Notes under the pieces: model-generated
What the model was told of the DNA's origin: nothing
The model's database searches: none
Seen by the model: the letters and a program-made list of their open reading frames with translations, nothing else
Position numbers and translations under genes: made by a program
In this document: in pieces, positions 21,159 to 32,883 of the stretch
Numbering within the stretch: the first letter of the stretch is position 1
How the letters are laid out: each line of letters starts with the position of its first letter
From: Quercus robur
Taxonomy: Eukaryota; Streptophyta; Magnoliopsida; Fagales; Fagaceae
Reading direction: 5' to 3'
Assembly (NCBI RefSeq): GCF_932294415.1
Contig: NC_065539.1
Coordinates: 33,668,001 to 33,732,000, forward strand
DNA: 64,000 nucleotides

Positions 21159-21466
21159 TAAAATGTTAATGAGTTTGTGCATTCCATTTTTGAAGGAGAC
21201 GCAGAAACGGTTGTTAAAGCACTTGCTAATGGAAATTGCTCAATCCCTAGTATCAGTCACATTGTAAAAAACATTGAGTCTATTAGTGGTTTGTTACGAA
21301 CCAAATCCCTCTGTCATGTTAGGAGGCAAGGAAACACCGTGGCCCATGCCTTAGCGCAGAGAACAAGGCTTTCTTTTCCTGTTTTAATTTGGATGGAGGA
21401 TGTTCCACCAAATATTTATCGTTTTGTATCTACTGATTTTCCTATATCTTAATAAAATGTTAACGA
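20881..21466 (+). repeat. 293-bp tandem duplication of the LINE 3' end
   Basis: TTTGTGCATTCCATTTTTGA starts both copies (20881 and 21174). Each contains the C-terminal half of RNase H, its stop codon and the AATAAAATGTTAA signal region. The copies differ at only a handful of positions. Confidence 0.9.
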
Positions 21467-22078
21467 GTTTGGATTCTCAAAAAAAAAAAAAAGTTTCTGA
21501 TTTCCTTTTATATCAAGTTGTGATAGTTAGTTTCTTTGAAAGCACACAACGTTAGTTTTGTTTGTAGAAAAAATTTAAGCAAGAGGAGTGCCATATGCAA
21601 TTAGTATTTTCCTAAGTCTAACAAAAAAAATTTCTATTTTGTTTAGTGACATTTAGTGCTGCCCCCATTTTAACTAAAAGTGAGTTGTTACTTCCTTTTT
21701 TTTGTTTTATTGAAGTTATTTGTAATTTGTGGAGCTAAAGATATATGTTACGTTACAAATGCCGCCTAAACCCAATTTTTTTGGAATGGTTGATGGTGCC
21801 CCTATTTAACTTCAAGTGAGTTTTGTTTTATTGAAGTCATCTACAATTTGTGGAGTCGTGGATAAATGTTATGTTAAATGAAAAATTCTATTGATGCAAC
21901 ATGTAACTAATTGGCAAATGTCATTGGTATAATTCTAATTGAAATTTTAACAGCAATTATTTTTTAGTAGATAAAAATATTTTCATGTTATTACTTTAAC
22001 ATATGTTCTATATTCTACATAACATTCTTATATAATAGCTTATAACATTATCCGCGCATCGCACGGGCCCTCCACTAG

Positions 22079-22172
22079 TTTTCATTAAAGTTTGATTCTT
22101 TTTGTGGGTTTCTGTCTGGGTTCTAAATAATTTATGAAATTTATCTCAAAACATTAGCATAGGATAATTGCA
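22079..22172. repeat. Direct duplication, copy 2, right part
   Basis: TTTTCATTAAAGTTTGATTC to AGGATAATTGCAG, the continuation of 17722-17833 after the Helitron; matches 17328-17421. Confidence 0.85.
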
Positions 22173-22410
22173 GTTTATTTTACTATTTAGCATATTTTTG
22201 CCAACTTATTTTACTATTCAGATTATTTTTGCCAACTTATTTTACTATTCAACTTATTTTTGTTACTATTCATGAGTCCCACTAAACTTTTTAGTACTAT
22301 TCATGGGTCTCACTATACTATTTCAACTAACTTTTATCTTTATCTATAGTACTTTTAGCAAAAAAATTTCAATGTCAGCAAAATAAGCAGATCTCAAACG
22401 GATCCTAAGT
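22173..22410. mobile_element. MITE, copy 2 (reverse orientation)
   Basis: Read on the minus strand it begins TAGGATCCGTTTGAGATCTG and follows the same order as the element at 17427-17712. Its distal part repeats TATTTTTGCCAACTTATTTT about three times. Confidence 0.6.
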
Positions 22411-22831
22411 GTTTAATGAAATTTCCCATAGAAGCTTGGGATAAAAAATTTAAAAAATAAAATAAAAAACGTACATGGATATGAGTGTATCTCGCCTCTT
22501 CTCACTCGAAATCTTAGCTCTATCCTTAGTATCCCAACCTTTCACTATAGTACCATTCCATCCTCCAAGTTTGTGATATGTCATTTTTTTTTAATTTGTA
22601 CTTTTTTTTAAGTGACAAGTTCAAAAAAAAGTTTTGTTTGTATTTTGGCCACATCATCTACAAATAAAAATAAAAAAATAAAAAGTTAACAGATGGCATA
22701 AATGTATTAGTTTATAAAATATTTTTAGAAACTTTTTATGGGAAAAAAAATAAAAGGATAAACAACTAAATTTTTTTATAACTTTTTATATTTCTCGTTA
22801 AAGTAGTATTAAAACTTCCTTAAAATAGTAT
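22411..22831. other. AT-rich stretch, nothing recognised
   Basis: No coding frame, RNA or repeat identified. Its last five bases (AGTAT, 22827-22831) are the left TSD of element A. Confidence 0.5.
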
Positions 22832-23620
22832 TGTGGGGCCCAATAATTTATGGGCCAGGCCCACTTGCTCATGGAGAGTCCAAAGGCCCAAGCCGAAGAA
22901 GGCTATGGCCCAAGCATAATAATATAAAGTACAAAATGGCCCGGAGATGCAGCCGAGGACAGTTCAGTCCTCGGCAGACCCAAAGTTCCATTAAGAAGAG
23001 GGGTAAAAAAGGTATAAGAACAAACTTGGAAGAAAATCTAAAATATCTCGGAAAAACTGCCCTTATTACCCTTCCCAAATAAGATTCTGCACCTAACAGA
23101 ACCGGATTCTTCGGCTTTTTCGACCACCCCCAACGATTCTGGGATTAGACTGACGGGACAAATATCAGTCTTGGAAAAGTTGACCCTACACGTGGACGAA
23201 GGACAGCGAACGTAGGCTAGTATAAAGGAAAAGGTAAGTAATCTGGAGAGGGGGGGGGGGGGGAAATGGCCAAAAAGTAGAGCCTCCCATCCCACCTCCA
23301 AGAGAAAGACTCCAGGGGTGAAAACACCTTAACGATGTATGCACACCACAAAAAACCCACCGTCAGGTAACCGGGGGAAGAACCTAATGCTCCTCGAACT
23401 AAGTCCGAGGAGTCCAATCCCTCAGATTACGAAGCTGTAGAGCTTAGATATTCAGGTTGAACCCTTTTTTATATGAGTTCGCCTAAAATTAGGTCCGGAC
23501 CATCGCCCCGTGATCAAAGTCAAGCCTTTTAAGCCCACTGTCTACAAATCATATTATGAGGGATCTTTCATGTGCGAGCCCAGCGTCATTCTTGAGCCGT
23601 TAAATAATCGTGTCCCTACA
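22832..23620 (+). repeat. 5' LTR of element A
   Basis: Begins TGTGGGGCCC and ends CCCTACA. A TATA box (AGTATAAAGG, about 23218-23227) marks the probable U3/R boundary. An inverted pair GCCGAGGAC/GTCCTCGGC (22952-22975) could form a 9-bp hairpin in U3. Confidence 0.9.
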
Positions 23621-23640
23621 ATTGGCGCCGTCTGTGGGAA
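23621..23640 (+). promoter_or_regulatory. Primer binding site of element A
   Basis: ATTGGCGCCGTCTGTGGGAA directly follows the LTR. TGGCGCCGT is complementary to the 3' end of plant tRNA-Asp; the rest matches poorly. The same start occurs in B and C. Confidence 0.7.
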
Positions 23641-23895
23641 GGCTTACGCGTTGGCGCAGGTGGCGTTTGAGTCAACTCACTAGCAAGCAGAGATTCGCGA
23701 GTTTTCCCTCGTCTCCGGTAACATGCAGTTGCTGTTCTGACATAAACTTCGGCCAGGGGCTACGTCTTGCAGTGCCAACGGCACGGGCAGCTCTAGGGGC
23801 TTCCGGCCTTAAGCCAACTCTCCCCGCCACGGGCAAGGGGCTGACCTGCGAAAAAGCAAATAAGTACAAAAAAGTACTCAAAAAAAAAAAAAAAA

Positions 23896-25120
23896 TTTTG
23901 GACAGAACCAAGGCCTTGCATGGTCCTCGGACTCAAGCATATGGGGAAACCAAGTACTCCAAAAAAGTTTTGGACAGAACCAAGGCCTTGCATGGTCCTC
24001 GGACTCAAGCCTATGGGGAAACCAAGTACTCCAAAAAGTTTTGGACAGAACCAAGGTCTTGCATGGTCCTCGGACTCAAGCCTATGGGGAAACCAAGTAC
24101 ACAAAAGAAAAACACAAGTTTTGGACAGAACCAAGGCCTTGCATGGTCCTCGGACTCAAGCCTACCAAGTACTCCAAAAAAGTTTTGGACAGAACCAAGG
24201 CCTTGCATGGTCCTCGGACTCAAGCCTATAGGGAAACCAAGTACTTAAAAATTTTGGACAGAACCAAGGCCTTGCATGGTCCTCGGACTCAAGCCTATGG
24301 GGAAACCAAGTACTCCAAAAAAGTTTTGGACAGAACCAAGGCCTTGCATGGTCCTCGGACTCAAGCCTATGGGGAAACCAAGTACTCAAAAAAGTTTTGG
24401 ACAGAACCAAGGCCTTGCATGGTCCTCGGACTCAAGCCTATGGGGAAACCAAGTACTCCAAAAAGTTTTGGACAGAACCAAGGTCTTGCATGGTCCTCGG
24501 ACTCAAGCCTATGGGGAAACCAAGTACTCCAAAAAGTTTTGGACAGAACCAAGGCCTTGCATGGTCCTCGGACTCAAGCCTAATGGGGAAACCAAGTACT
24601 CCAAAAAAGTTTTGGACAGAACCAAGGCCTTGCATGGTCCTCGGACTCAAGCCTATGGGGAAACCAAGTACACAAAAGAAAAACACAAGTTTTGGACAGA
24701 ACCAAGGCCTTGCATGGTCCTCGGACTCAAACCTATGGGGAAACCAAGTACTCAAAAATTTTGGACAGAACCAAGGCTTTGCATGGTCCTCGGACTCAAG
24801 CCTATGGGGAAACCAAGTACTCAAAAAAGTTTTGGACAGAACCAAGGCCTTGCATGGTCCTCGGACTCAAGCCTATGGGGAAACCAAGTACTCAAAAAAG
24901 TTTTGGACAGAACCAAGGCCTTGTATGGTCCTCGGACTCAAGCCTATGGGGAAACCAAAGTACTCAAACACAAGTTTTGGACAGAATCAAAGCCTTGCAT
25001 GGTCCTCGGACTCAAGCCTATGGGGAAATCAAGTACTCAAAAGAAAAAGCACAAGTTTTGGACAGAACCAAGGACTGGCATGGTCCTCGGACTCAAGCCT
25101 ATGGGGAAACCAACTACTTG
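23896..25120 (+). repeat. 70-72-bp tandem array, about 17 copies
   Basis: The monomer starts TTTTGGACAGAACCAAGG and contains TGCATGGTCCTCGGACTCAA and CTATGGGGAAACCAAGTACT, with variable A-rich spacers. Starts are near 23896, 23968, 24039, 24118, 24183, 24251, 24324 and so on to 25056. Copies are very similar, so the array is young or homogenised. All three plus-strand frames are largely open because the monomer lacks stops, but frames are not kept across spacer-length changes. It is very probably not protein coding. Confidence 0.9.
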
Positions 25121-26892
25121 GATGGGAAAGTCCTTAGCTCAAACACTGTAAAAGGTTAAGGCCAGTAAGAGTGTTAAGAAGATGGCGAAATGCCCCACTA
25201 TTCGGTAGCCTAATGGGGCTGTTCCGTTTGCGGGTGATATGTCTTCGGATGGTTACTTCCCACACCGCATCGAGCAGTCAGTTTTCATCTCGGCTAGTTT
25301 TAGGGTAAGTATCGTTCTTCATAGGTCGGCATTGTTGTGCCAAACAACTCTATTAAAGTTATGGTTACACCTTTTTCTTAGCAAGTATTTTGGCCCTAGT
25401 TGTCATTGATTCAAATGCTATATTTTTGTGCCGAACAACATTTGCAAATTCGTAAAAATGCCTTTCTCTTTGATAAGGGGTTAAGGCCCCAAGTATTGCA
25501 CTAAGGTCGGCAGTATTGTGCTCGGCCGATTCAGTAAGCCCATCATAATGTCCTTTCTTTTCCTGCCTAATGGGATTTTCAGCCCTAACTCCTAAGTATC
25601 ATTTGTTCGATTCAGTATTATTGAGCAGGATTATTTTTATAAACACAGAGCAAGATCTTTTTATTAACTGGAACTTTGGTCCAGGACGTCAGTCACGGTT
25701 TAAAAATAAAAAGAATTTACAAGACTGTATGTCTATGCATTGCGTTATCATTTTGGAAACATAGAGATATAACATGCGAAGTAAAATGATAACAATTTTT
25801 ATTAATATAAAGATGTATTACAACGTACAAAGAGGGGCTTAAACAAGCCTATACAAAAGGTAAACTGCCGAAACAACGATAACATCAGCAATACAGATAA
25901 GTAAACAACCAGGTGTCTTTTAAACTCGTCTTCAAAGTCTCTCCAATCTCTGCCTCAGTATCGCCCATATTGAGAGAAGGACCCTCTTTAGAAGAAGATG
26001 GAGGAGATGAATGAGGAAGATGGAGGAGATGAATGAAAAGAAGGAGGAGAAGAAGAGGGAAGAGATGAAAAGGAAGAAAAAGGAGCAAAAGAGGGAGAAG
26101 GAAAAGCACCAGGATGGATCTGGTGGTGGAAAGAAGAAGAAAGAGAGGCAAAAGGAGGCGCCAGTGAACGAAGAGAGGAAGAAGCAGGGGCACTTAGTCC
26201 CTGCCCCAGTCCTGACTCCTAACACACTGGTGCCATGTTAGATATGCTCGTGAGAGAGCGGGTGGTACTGATAATGGGTGTCCTCGACTCAGTCACGCCG
26301 AATGTGAGACGTGACGAGTCCCTGCTTCGGATTTTGGCTGAAAGGAAGGTGAGACAAATCTTGAGTCTCCGCCATCCTTGCCCTGACCGAGCCATTTCGA
26401 GCTTTATTAGAACATGGTGTTTTTGGGAGGGGAATGGCTTCTTCATTGCTTATTACTATGGTGAACGTATTACAAGTTAAGGTATAACCAGAGGGTAAAA
26501 GTAAACTCTGGGAGGAATCTAAGGGATTCAGGTATGAGAGAACTAGCTCTTGTCTTGTCTCTTTATATGAGGGATGAAGAGGAGGGTACTTAATGTGTTC
26601 AGATCTCCAAGGAAATCTGCCAACAAGAATGTGCCCGTTCCACTCCCCCACACCATCAGTAACCATTAAATCTGAGAGGTCTCGTGAAGGGAAACTATTA
26701 AAGACACGCTTCGGATAACCAAACGGCATGAGTGCATCGTGAACAAATTAAGAGGAACATCTCGTAGACCGGTACATTTCCTGGGCAGGTGAAGAATCAC
26801 CAACGTCAGTCAAAGGATGAATTAAATGAGCCATAATAAAGGCTCGGTATTACCAAAACCCCCCTCTCCAACCAGGAGGTCGGACAGCAGGG

Positions 26893-26906
26893 TTTTGAGG
26901 GGCTAT
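26893..26906 (+). promoter_or_regulatory. Polypurine tract of element A
   Basis: TTTTGAGGGGCTAT immediately before the 3' LTR. The same string, reversed, borders the 3' LTR of element B, which supports its role as the plus-strand primer. Confidence 0.75.
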
Positions 26907-27697
26907 TGTGGGGCCCAATAATTTATGGGCCAGACCCACTTGCTCATGGAGAGTCCAAAGGCCCAAGCCGAAGAAGGCTATGGCCCAAGCACAATAATAT
27001 AAAGCACAAAATAGCCCGAAGATGCAGCCGAGGACAGTTCAGTCCTCGGCAGACCCAAAGTTCCATTAAGAAGAGGGGTAAAAAAGGTATAGGAACAAAC
27101 TTGGAAGAAAATCTAAAATATCTCGAGAAAGCTGCCCTTATTACCCTTCCCAGATAAGATTCTGCACCTAACAGAACCGGATTCTTCGGCTTTTTCGACC
27201 ACCCCCAACGATTCTAGGATTAGACTGACGAGACAAATATCAGTTTTGGAAAGGTTGACCCTACACGTGGACGAAGGACAGCGAACATAGGCTAGTATAA
27301 AGGAAAAGGTAAGTAATCTGGAGAGGGGGGGGGGGGGAAAGAATGGCCAAAAAGTAGAGTCTCCCATCCCACCTCCAGGAGAAAGACTCCAGGGGTGAAA
27401 ACACCTTAACGATGTATGCACACCACAAAAAACCCACCGCCGGGTAACCGGGGGAAGAACCTAATGCTCCTCGGACTTAGTCCGAGGAGTCCAATCCCTC
27501 AGATTACGAAGCTGTAGAGCTTGGATGTTCAGGTTGAACCCTTTTTTATATGAGTTCGCCTAAAATCAGGTCCGGACCATCGCCCCGTGATCAAAGTCAA
27601 GCCTTTTAAGCCCATTCTCTACAAATCATATTGTGAGGGATCTTTCATGTGCGAGCCTAGCGTCATTCTTGGGCCTTTAAATAATCGTGTCCCTACA
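26907..27697 (+). repeat. 3' LTR of element A
   Basis: Nearly identical to 22832-23620, with scattered, mostly transition differences. A hairpin CTCCTCGGAC-tta-GTCCGAGGAG is perfect here (27467-27489) and has lost pairing in the 5' copy. Confidence 0.9.
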
Positions 27698-27702
27698 AGT
27701 AT

Positions 27703-28065
27703 ATTAACAAATATCCTAAAAAATATTATTTAGCCAGACTTTTAAAATAGAATTCATTAATTTAAGAGAAATACTATATCCACGATACTTTCAAAATAAA
27801 TCCAATGTAATGTGTTGTTACTTATTGTTGCTTTTGGTAGACAAGAAAGTAATTTTAGTAATGAATTCAAATTAAAAACAAATAACAACCTAGTAACTAA
27901 AATTGGTTGTGAAAATATTATGAAAATGTCTTGAAAATAACATTTATCTAAATATTCATATTATTTATTTCCGGAAACCCAAACTTTTTGATACGAACTC
28001 CAAAACCTCCAAAGATGATGGAAATCAAAGTTGAATGGAGGAGAAGGAAGTAAAGACGTGGCGAA
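27703..28065. other. Upstream region of the 28066 gene
   Basis: AT-rich, no feature identified apart from the 5' UTR that must lie near its end. Element A inserted about 370 bp upstream of the ATG, so its 3' LTR could influence the promoter (inference). Confidence 0.4.
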
Positions 28066-29720
28066 ATGGAGACCAAACTCCTCATCCTCACACAGCCACC
28101 CTGCTTCATCTCTACTCCTCATCGTCATCGACAACCTCATCCACCCAAAACCTCTTTTCCTCATCACCTTTCCTCTCCTTTTCGCCGCTCCTGCACCTCT
28201 GTCTACTACCGTCGCTGGGACTCCAACGTCGAAACTCAAGTTGAAGAAGAAGAGGATGAAGATGAAGACGAAGGCTCTGAATTTGGCTTCGGAGGTAGGT
28301 GGAATAAGAAGAAGAAGAAGAAAAGGCGTTGGTGGTCTGATGACTCTTCTTACTCACCGGAGACGGAGGAAGGTCCTGGTGGAATATTCGAGGAAGTCAT
28401 TGATAGTTTCTGGATTTTTAAGGTATATTCAATTCAACCCATTTTTTATTGTTACTTCTTACACTAGCTTGAGGAGATGGGCTTCTTTGGATTTTGATAT
28501 TTGAGCAAAATTAAGCTTTACCTTCTCTAGCTGATTTTGTTGTCTTAAAAAAAATGAGTGGATCGATTTTTGTTTGTTATTTACTTTTCTATAATTTTGG
28601 GAGATGGCTCTGGATTCATTATGTATTGATTCTCTATATGCATTAATATTGAATACCTCTTTGAGTTGCTAGTAAATTTTAAGAACATTCTGGGACAAAC
28701 TTTGGGTTACTGAAATGAGCTAAAAAATTTTAAAATGACTATGCTTGTTATGTATGTCTGTTTATGGCCATATGTTTGATCACTGCAATTATTGTTGAGG
28801 GCACTCCCCCAACCAACTTAGTAGCAATGCAAGGCAATAATGAGTCCCCCCTTATTTGAAATGATGTTCTAACTTTTTTGCCCAATTTCTCGAACTTCTC
28901 GTTTTTAATTTATATTATTTATGCAAGTTATTCTCCTCGAGGGAATTATGTGATATCATTGCTTTTCGGTATAGAAGCATTTTGATATAATGAACTCTCT
29001 AACAAAGATTTATGATGTAACACTTCATTTACATAATTTTTAGTCCCAGGTCAGATATGCACCCTGCAATAATCTTTTCTAAGAAATGAATTTTTCACTC
29101 GAACAAAATCTGTGTTGGTTCATTCATAATTCAGGATTGACTTTGTCTAAGGTCTAAAACATTTCAATATGTTTGCTTTTTGGTCAGTGCAGGTGTTTAC
29201 ATCCTATGGCTGGGCACTTCCAGCAATTATTGCATCCTGGCTGCTAGCTACAGGCCCAAAAGCTTTTCTTATGGCATTGGCACTCCCCCTTGGTCAGTCA
29301 GCTCTTTCTTTCGCATTTGATAAGTTGTGGGGAAAGACACAAAGCAAGACAAAACGCAGGTCCAGGATGAGGAGGAAACCAGCTGCCAGCACTGCAAGTA
29401 GTGTTGAAATGGGGGCAGAAGAACAAGGTGAAAGCCAGGAAACCAGAAAGGGAAAGGTGGGATACCAATCGTGGATAGTTGGCAATGATGGGTCAGCTTC
29501 TAATGGTGGTGGAGATGCACCAAAGTTCGGTGGTTGGGATGATCTAGATAGATCTCGATCTGCATGGAGAGCGTCTCGCAAAACTGGTGGGTCACGAAAG
29601 ACACCGACAGATAACGGAAAGTTGAGCGGCAAGGTTAGAAAAAGTGACACACCTCTGCTCTTGAGATTGTTGATTGCTGTTTTCCCATTTTTGGGTTCTT
29701 GGACCAAGATATTATACTGA
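28066..29720 (+). CDS. Unidentified, probably plastid-targeted membrane protein (two exons, 294 aa)
   Basis: Exon 1 is 28066-28422 (119 codons) and ends AAG|GTATATTC. The acceptor TCAGTGCAG is followed by exon 2 at 29193-29720 (175 codons plus TGA). The junction is phase 0 and keeps one frame. Residues 1-55 are rich in Ser, Thr, Pro, His and Arg with few acids, like a transit peptide. An acidic stretch (EEEEDEDEDE) and a basic RWNKKKKKKRRWW follow. Residues about 120-165 are hydrophobic (GWALPAIIASWLLA, FLMALALPLGQSALSFAF), suggesting two membrane helices; a third hydrophobic segment (LLLRLLIAVFPFLGSW) lies near the C-terminus. I recognise no functional family. The ATG was chosen for its GAAATGG context and the splice-compatible frame. 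Confidence 0.75.
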
Positions 29721-30736
29721 TGACCACCAAGCAAGCTCGAATTTAGAGCATGAATTTGATTGGTTTTGCCTGCAAGGACTGAGACTGAATCACTGTATTT
29801 AAGGGGCAATGGGTTCTTATTCTTACTTGATCATCTTTCCTTCAAGTTGAATCAGTTAAGCCAAATTGGAGGGGGGAAAAAATCATGGGAGCAATCTGCG
29901 TATATAAACATCCTAGTGATGGTTATTCGATGACATGCTCGGGTCAATTCCTTTGTTCCTCAGAATACATGGTGCAGAATACAAAGAAAAGGCCATATTG
30001 ATCAAGGTTTTTCATATATTGCTATAGAACCGATATATTTATCCTACTCCGAAGGCCTTTTTGTCTTTTTTTCTCCCCTTGGCAGCATGGCTTATACTTT
30101 TTGTAGCATTTTTTGAATTTAATTTATAATCTTATCTTTCGAATATGGAAGTAAGATTGAGAGATAAGTGGAAAAGGCCCTCCAAAACCCATCCAGACTA
30201 ACCCTGTACAATCGAATTTCAACTAAAAAAAAAAAAAAAGGCTGGTTCTCCTGGGTTCATCCAGTTTGAAAATTCTCCTGCATACGTGATTGGAAATTTC
30301 CTATAACAAAGATTCCATTTACTATGAATCAACAATGCCTCCCGGTTGGAACTCATTTCTTTTAGGGAAGGTTCTCTTAAACAGGACAAATGGACAATGT
30401 ATGCACCATTATCAATTGCTTGATGCATTCTCGAGGCCACTGGGAAATTGTCATTTACGCTGCCCTTGGACTGAACTTTGCCATGGCGAGAAAATTTCTC
30501 CATGACAAGGGGTTTCATTTTTTTTGGTCCCTCTGACTATCATGAATCAAATATTGCCTTAAAAAAATTAAAATAAATAAATAAAATAAACAACTCTTTA
30601 CAGCTTAATCAGGCTGTTGTTGCTGTGCTAAATTTACACTTGATAATTGAATGAAGTTCCTAAATAATTCTAAAACTACATTTCATAAAGAATTCTGGAG
30701 TTCTCTTAAAAGCATTGCTAACACCACAATATTCTG
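29721..30736. other. Convergent intergenic region with two 3' UTRs
   Basis: The genes at 28066 (plus) and 30737 (minus) meet tail to tail here. No further gene is seen. AT-rich poly(A)-signal-like stretches occur at 30110-30130. Short ORFs at 30219-30518 are not supported. Confidence 0.5.
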
Positions 30737-32839
30737 TCATCTTCCAAATAGCTGGACTCTATTCATATAGCAAGTAGATGCAGGGTCCTGGAGGCAGCTA
30801 CAAAAACCCTCCTCATCCTTGGGAAATGTTGTGGGTAGAGGATGGTCAGGAATTACACCAACCTGTTCCGGGAGTCAAGGTGAAGGAAGTAGGATTAGGA
30901 ACGATAGATGTGTGAGAGAGAGAGAGAATCACTAACTGACCTTATCAATATCTGTGTGAGCAGGTGTCTCATATCGAGCAACTGTAACAGCCAAGCCAGA
31001 GCCATCCGATAGCTCAAAAACTGACTGAATCTTGCTGCAATTGGGATGGGTAGCTCATGTCAGGAATAAATGATTTTAATGATTGTGCTTTAAGTAAAAG
31101 TCATTACCCTTTCCCATATGTGGGTTCTCCAAACAGCACAGCACGTTTGTTGTCTTTCAAGGCACCAGCTAAAATTTCACTTGCACTAGCAGTTCCTTTG
31201 TTAACCTAATGGAAATTCAGTAAAGGATATTGTCATCAATTTTTCACCATAAGAACAATTATGATCTTAGAAGATAAAGTTCCACCACCACACATGCATA
31301 TGATAACAATGGAAAAATGGAAATTAGGACCAGAAAAAATCCTATAATTTGATTAAACAAACATGGAAATATAGAGGAAGTTTTGTAGTTACTTTGGATA
31401 GCAACTGTCAGAAAGGTTCCATCTTTATAAGACAATATATTAGAAATTAGAAATAGCAAGAAAGAAAAGAAACAAGAACAATCAGTCCAAGACTAAACAT
31501 TGAGAGAGAAGATATTGAGAATGAACAACCTAAATACACAATTGTCAGTATAATGATTCTGTAATTCCATAAATCTATAGCGCAGACATTTGCAAATATG
31601 TCTCTCAAATATTACGGATGATCATGACAAAGTTGTATTATAGAATATACAAAAGTATACCAGCACAGCAAGGGGTTCTGAAGCAGCTATTGCATTGCTC
31701 CCATCTGTGTCATAGATATCTCGAACACCACGACTATCACAAATATACACAATGACACCTTTGTCCAACCTGAATGGAAGTAGACAAATGAGAACTTGTG
31801 CTGCATACATTGGATCACATAAAATGAAATACCAGCTTAGTTTATTAAAGACTACGAACAAGATAGCAACAGGTGCTCCTAAAGATATAATTGCAGTACA
31901 GTAATGCCCCAATGTGTGACCTTTAAAGAAAAATAATCACTTCCCAAATCTTTTAAACAAGTAAAGCATACCACTAATTAGTAACTAGAAAGGTATCTAG
32001 TAGGCTCAAGGAGAAAAATAATTAATTATGAAAAAAGAAGTATTTAACCAAGTAAAAATATAAAATTGCATCATAAAAATCATGGAAATTTTACCTGTTG
32101 GATGATTTTACACAAGCCAGGGCAGCAGAAAGTGCACGAAACATCCATGTGTTTGGGCACATACATTACAACTCAAATGTTTCAAATCAATACATGCGTG
32201 TTTGTCTAAATGAGAAACGCATGCATTTATCAGGAAGCACTAGTTAATGGTGGAGCGAAACTTTTCATCATTCTTTTCCTCCATCAGCAAAATAATACCA
32301 ATTGACCGGTATAAGGGCACCAGAATAGGTAAAGTGAATGCATGCAATATAAATGTAAATTGTTTACCATTGTAGCTTACCAAATCTTCGCAATCTCAAT
32401 TCCTTCTGGGAAAAGACCACCACTGCACCAAATTTAAGCTTTAAGAAAGCCTTTCAAAGGGCGAAGTAAAGAATGGAGTGAATTGAAAGATAATCACCTA
32501 TTATCTCGAAGGTCCAACACAAAGGCATTAACACTGTTACTCCTTAATGTATCAATTGCTTCCTTGACAGCACCTAGAAGGGATAAAAGCTTTCAAGATA
32601 AATTGCAGAAATTTATATTTGAAATATAAAATGAATACAAGTATCAAATAAGGTAATGAAGAATAACTATAAGGAATTTTGACCATTTCAGTTATGCTTA
32701 ACTACATAAGATAAAAATATTACTGTCTCATTTGCCTTACCTATCAAAAAAATAAATGTCTTATTCTTAACAAATATACAAGACAAAGGTTGACCGTTTC
32801 AGTACAACACTAGAAATTAAGAAACTAAGCTCTTATGCA

Positions 32840-32883
<44 letters not shown>

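Larger units (their letters stand above)
20061..21492 (+). mobile_element. 5'-truncated LINE nested in the Helitron
   Basis: Bounded by an exact 11-bp TSD and ending in a poly(A) tail (21479-21492). It contains only the zinc-binding RT end and RNase H of a LINE. The last 293 bp occur twice in tandem (20881-21173 and 21174-21466). Confidence 0.9.
17834..22078 (+). mobile_element. Non-autonomous Helitron, 4.2 kb
   Basis: Begins TCATCAATATATATAAAAGC (5' TC terminus) and ends with a GC-rich hairpin region CCGCGCATCGCACGGGCC, a short spacer and CTAG. It sits between A (17833) and T (22079), as Helitrons do, without a TSD. The empty site is preserved at 17320-17330, which proves both boundaries. 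No Rep/helicase is encoded. It carries a small MITE (17965-18235), a Mutator-like MITE (19272-19951), a LINE (20061-21492) and possible captured host fragments. Confidence 0.9.
22832..27697 (+). mobile_element. Non-autonomous LTR retrotransposon 'A' with internal tandem array
   Basis: LTRs at 22832-23620 (789 bp) and 26907-27697 (791 bp) run TGTGGGGCCC...CCCTACA. TSD AGTAT is exact at 22827-22831 and 27698-27702. The primer site starts at 23621 and a polypurine tract (TTTTGAGGGGCTAT) ends at 26906. There is no gag or pol. The 3.3-kb interior consists of a 70-72-bp array (23896-25120), a G/A-rich low-complexity patch (25980-26200) and unrecognised sequence, including a 146-codon frame on the minus strand at 26289-26729 that I cannot identify. 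LTRs, polypurine tract and array monomer relate it to B and C. Confidence 0.9.

Noticed and set aside
23610-25159. Long overlapping ORFs (up to 291 codons, several frames, both strands)
   Set aside because: They only read the 70-72-bp array, whose monomer lacks stops; frames change with spacer length and the products are the same peptide in three phases.
26011-26241. Lys/Glu-rich 76-codon ORF
   Set aside because: Made by a G/A-rich low-complexity patch inside element A; the opposite strand gives equally open Leu/Pro/Ser frames.
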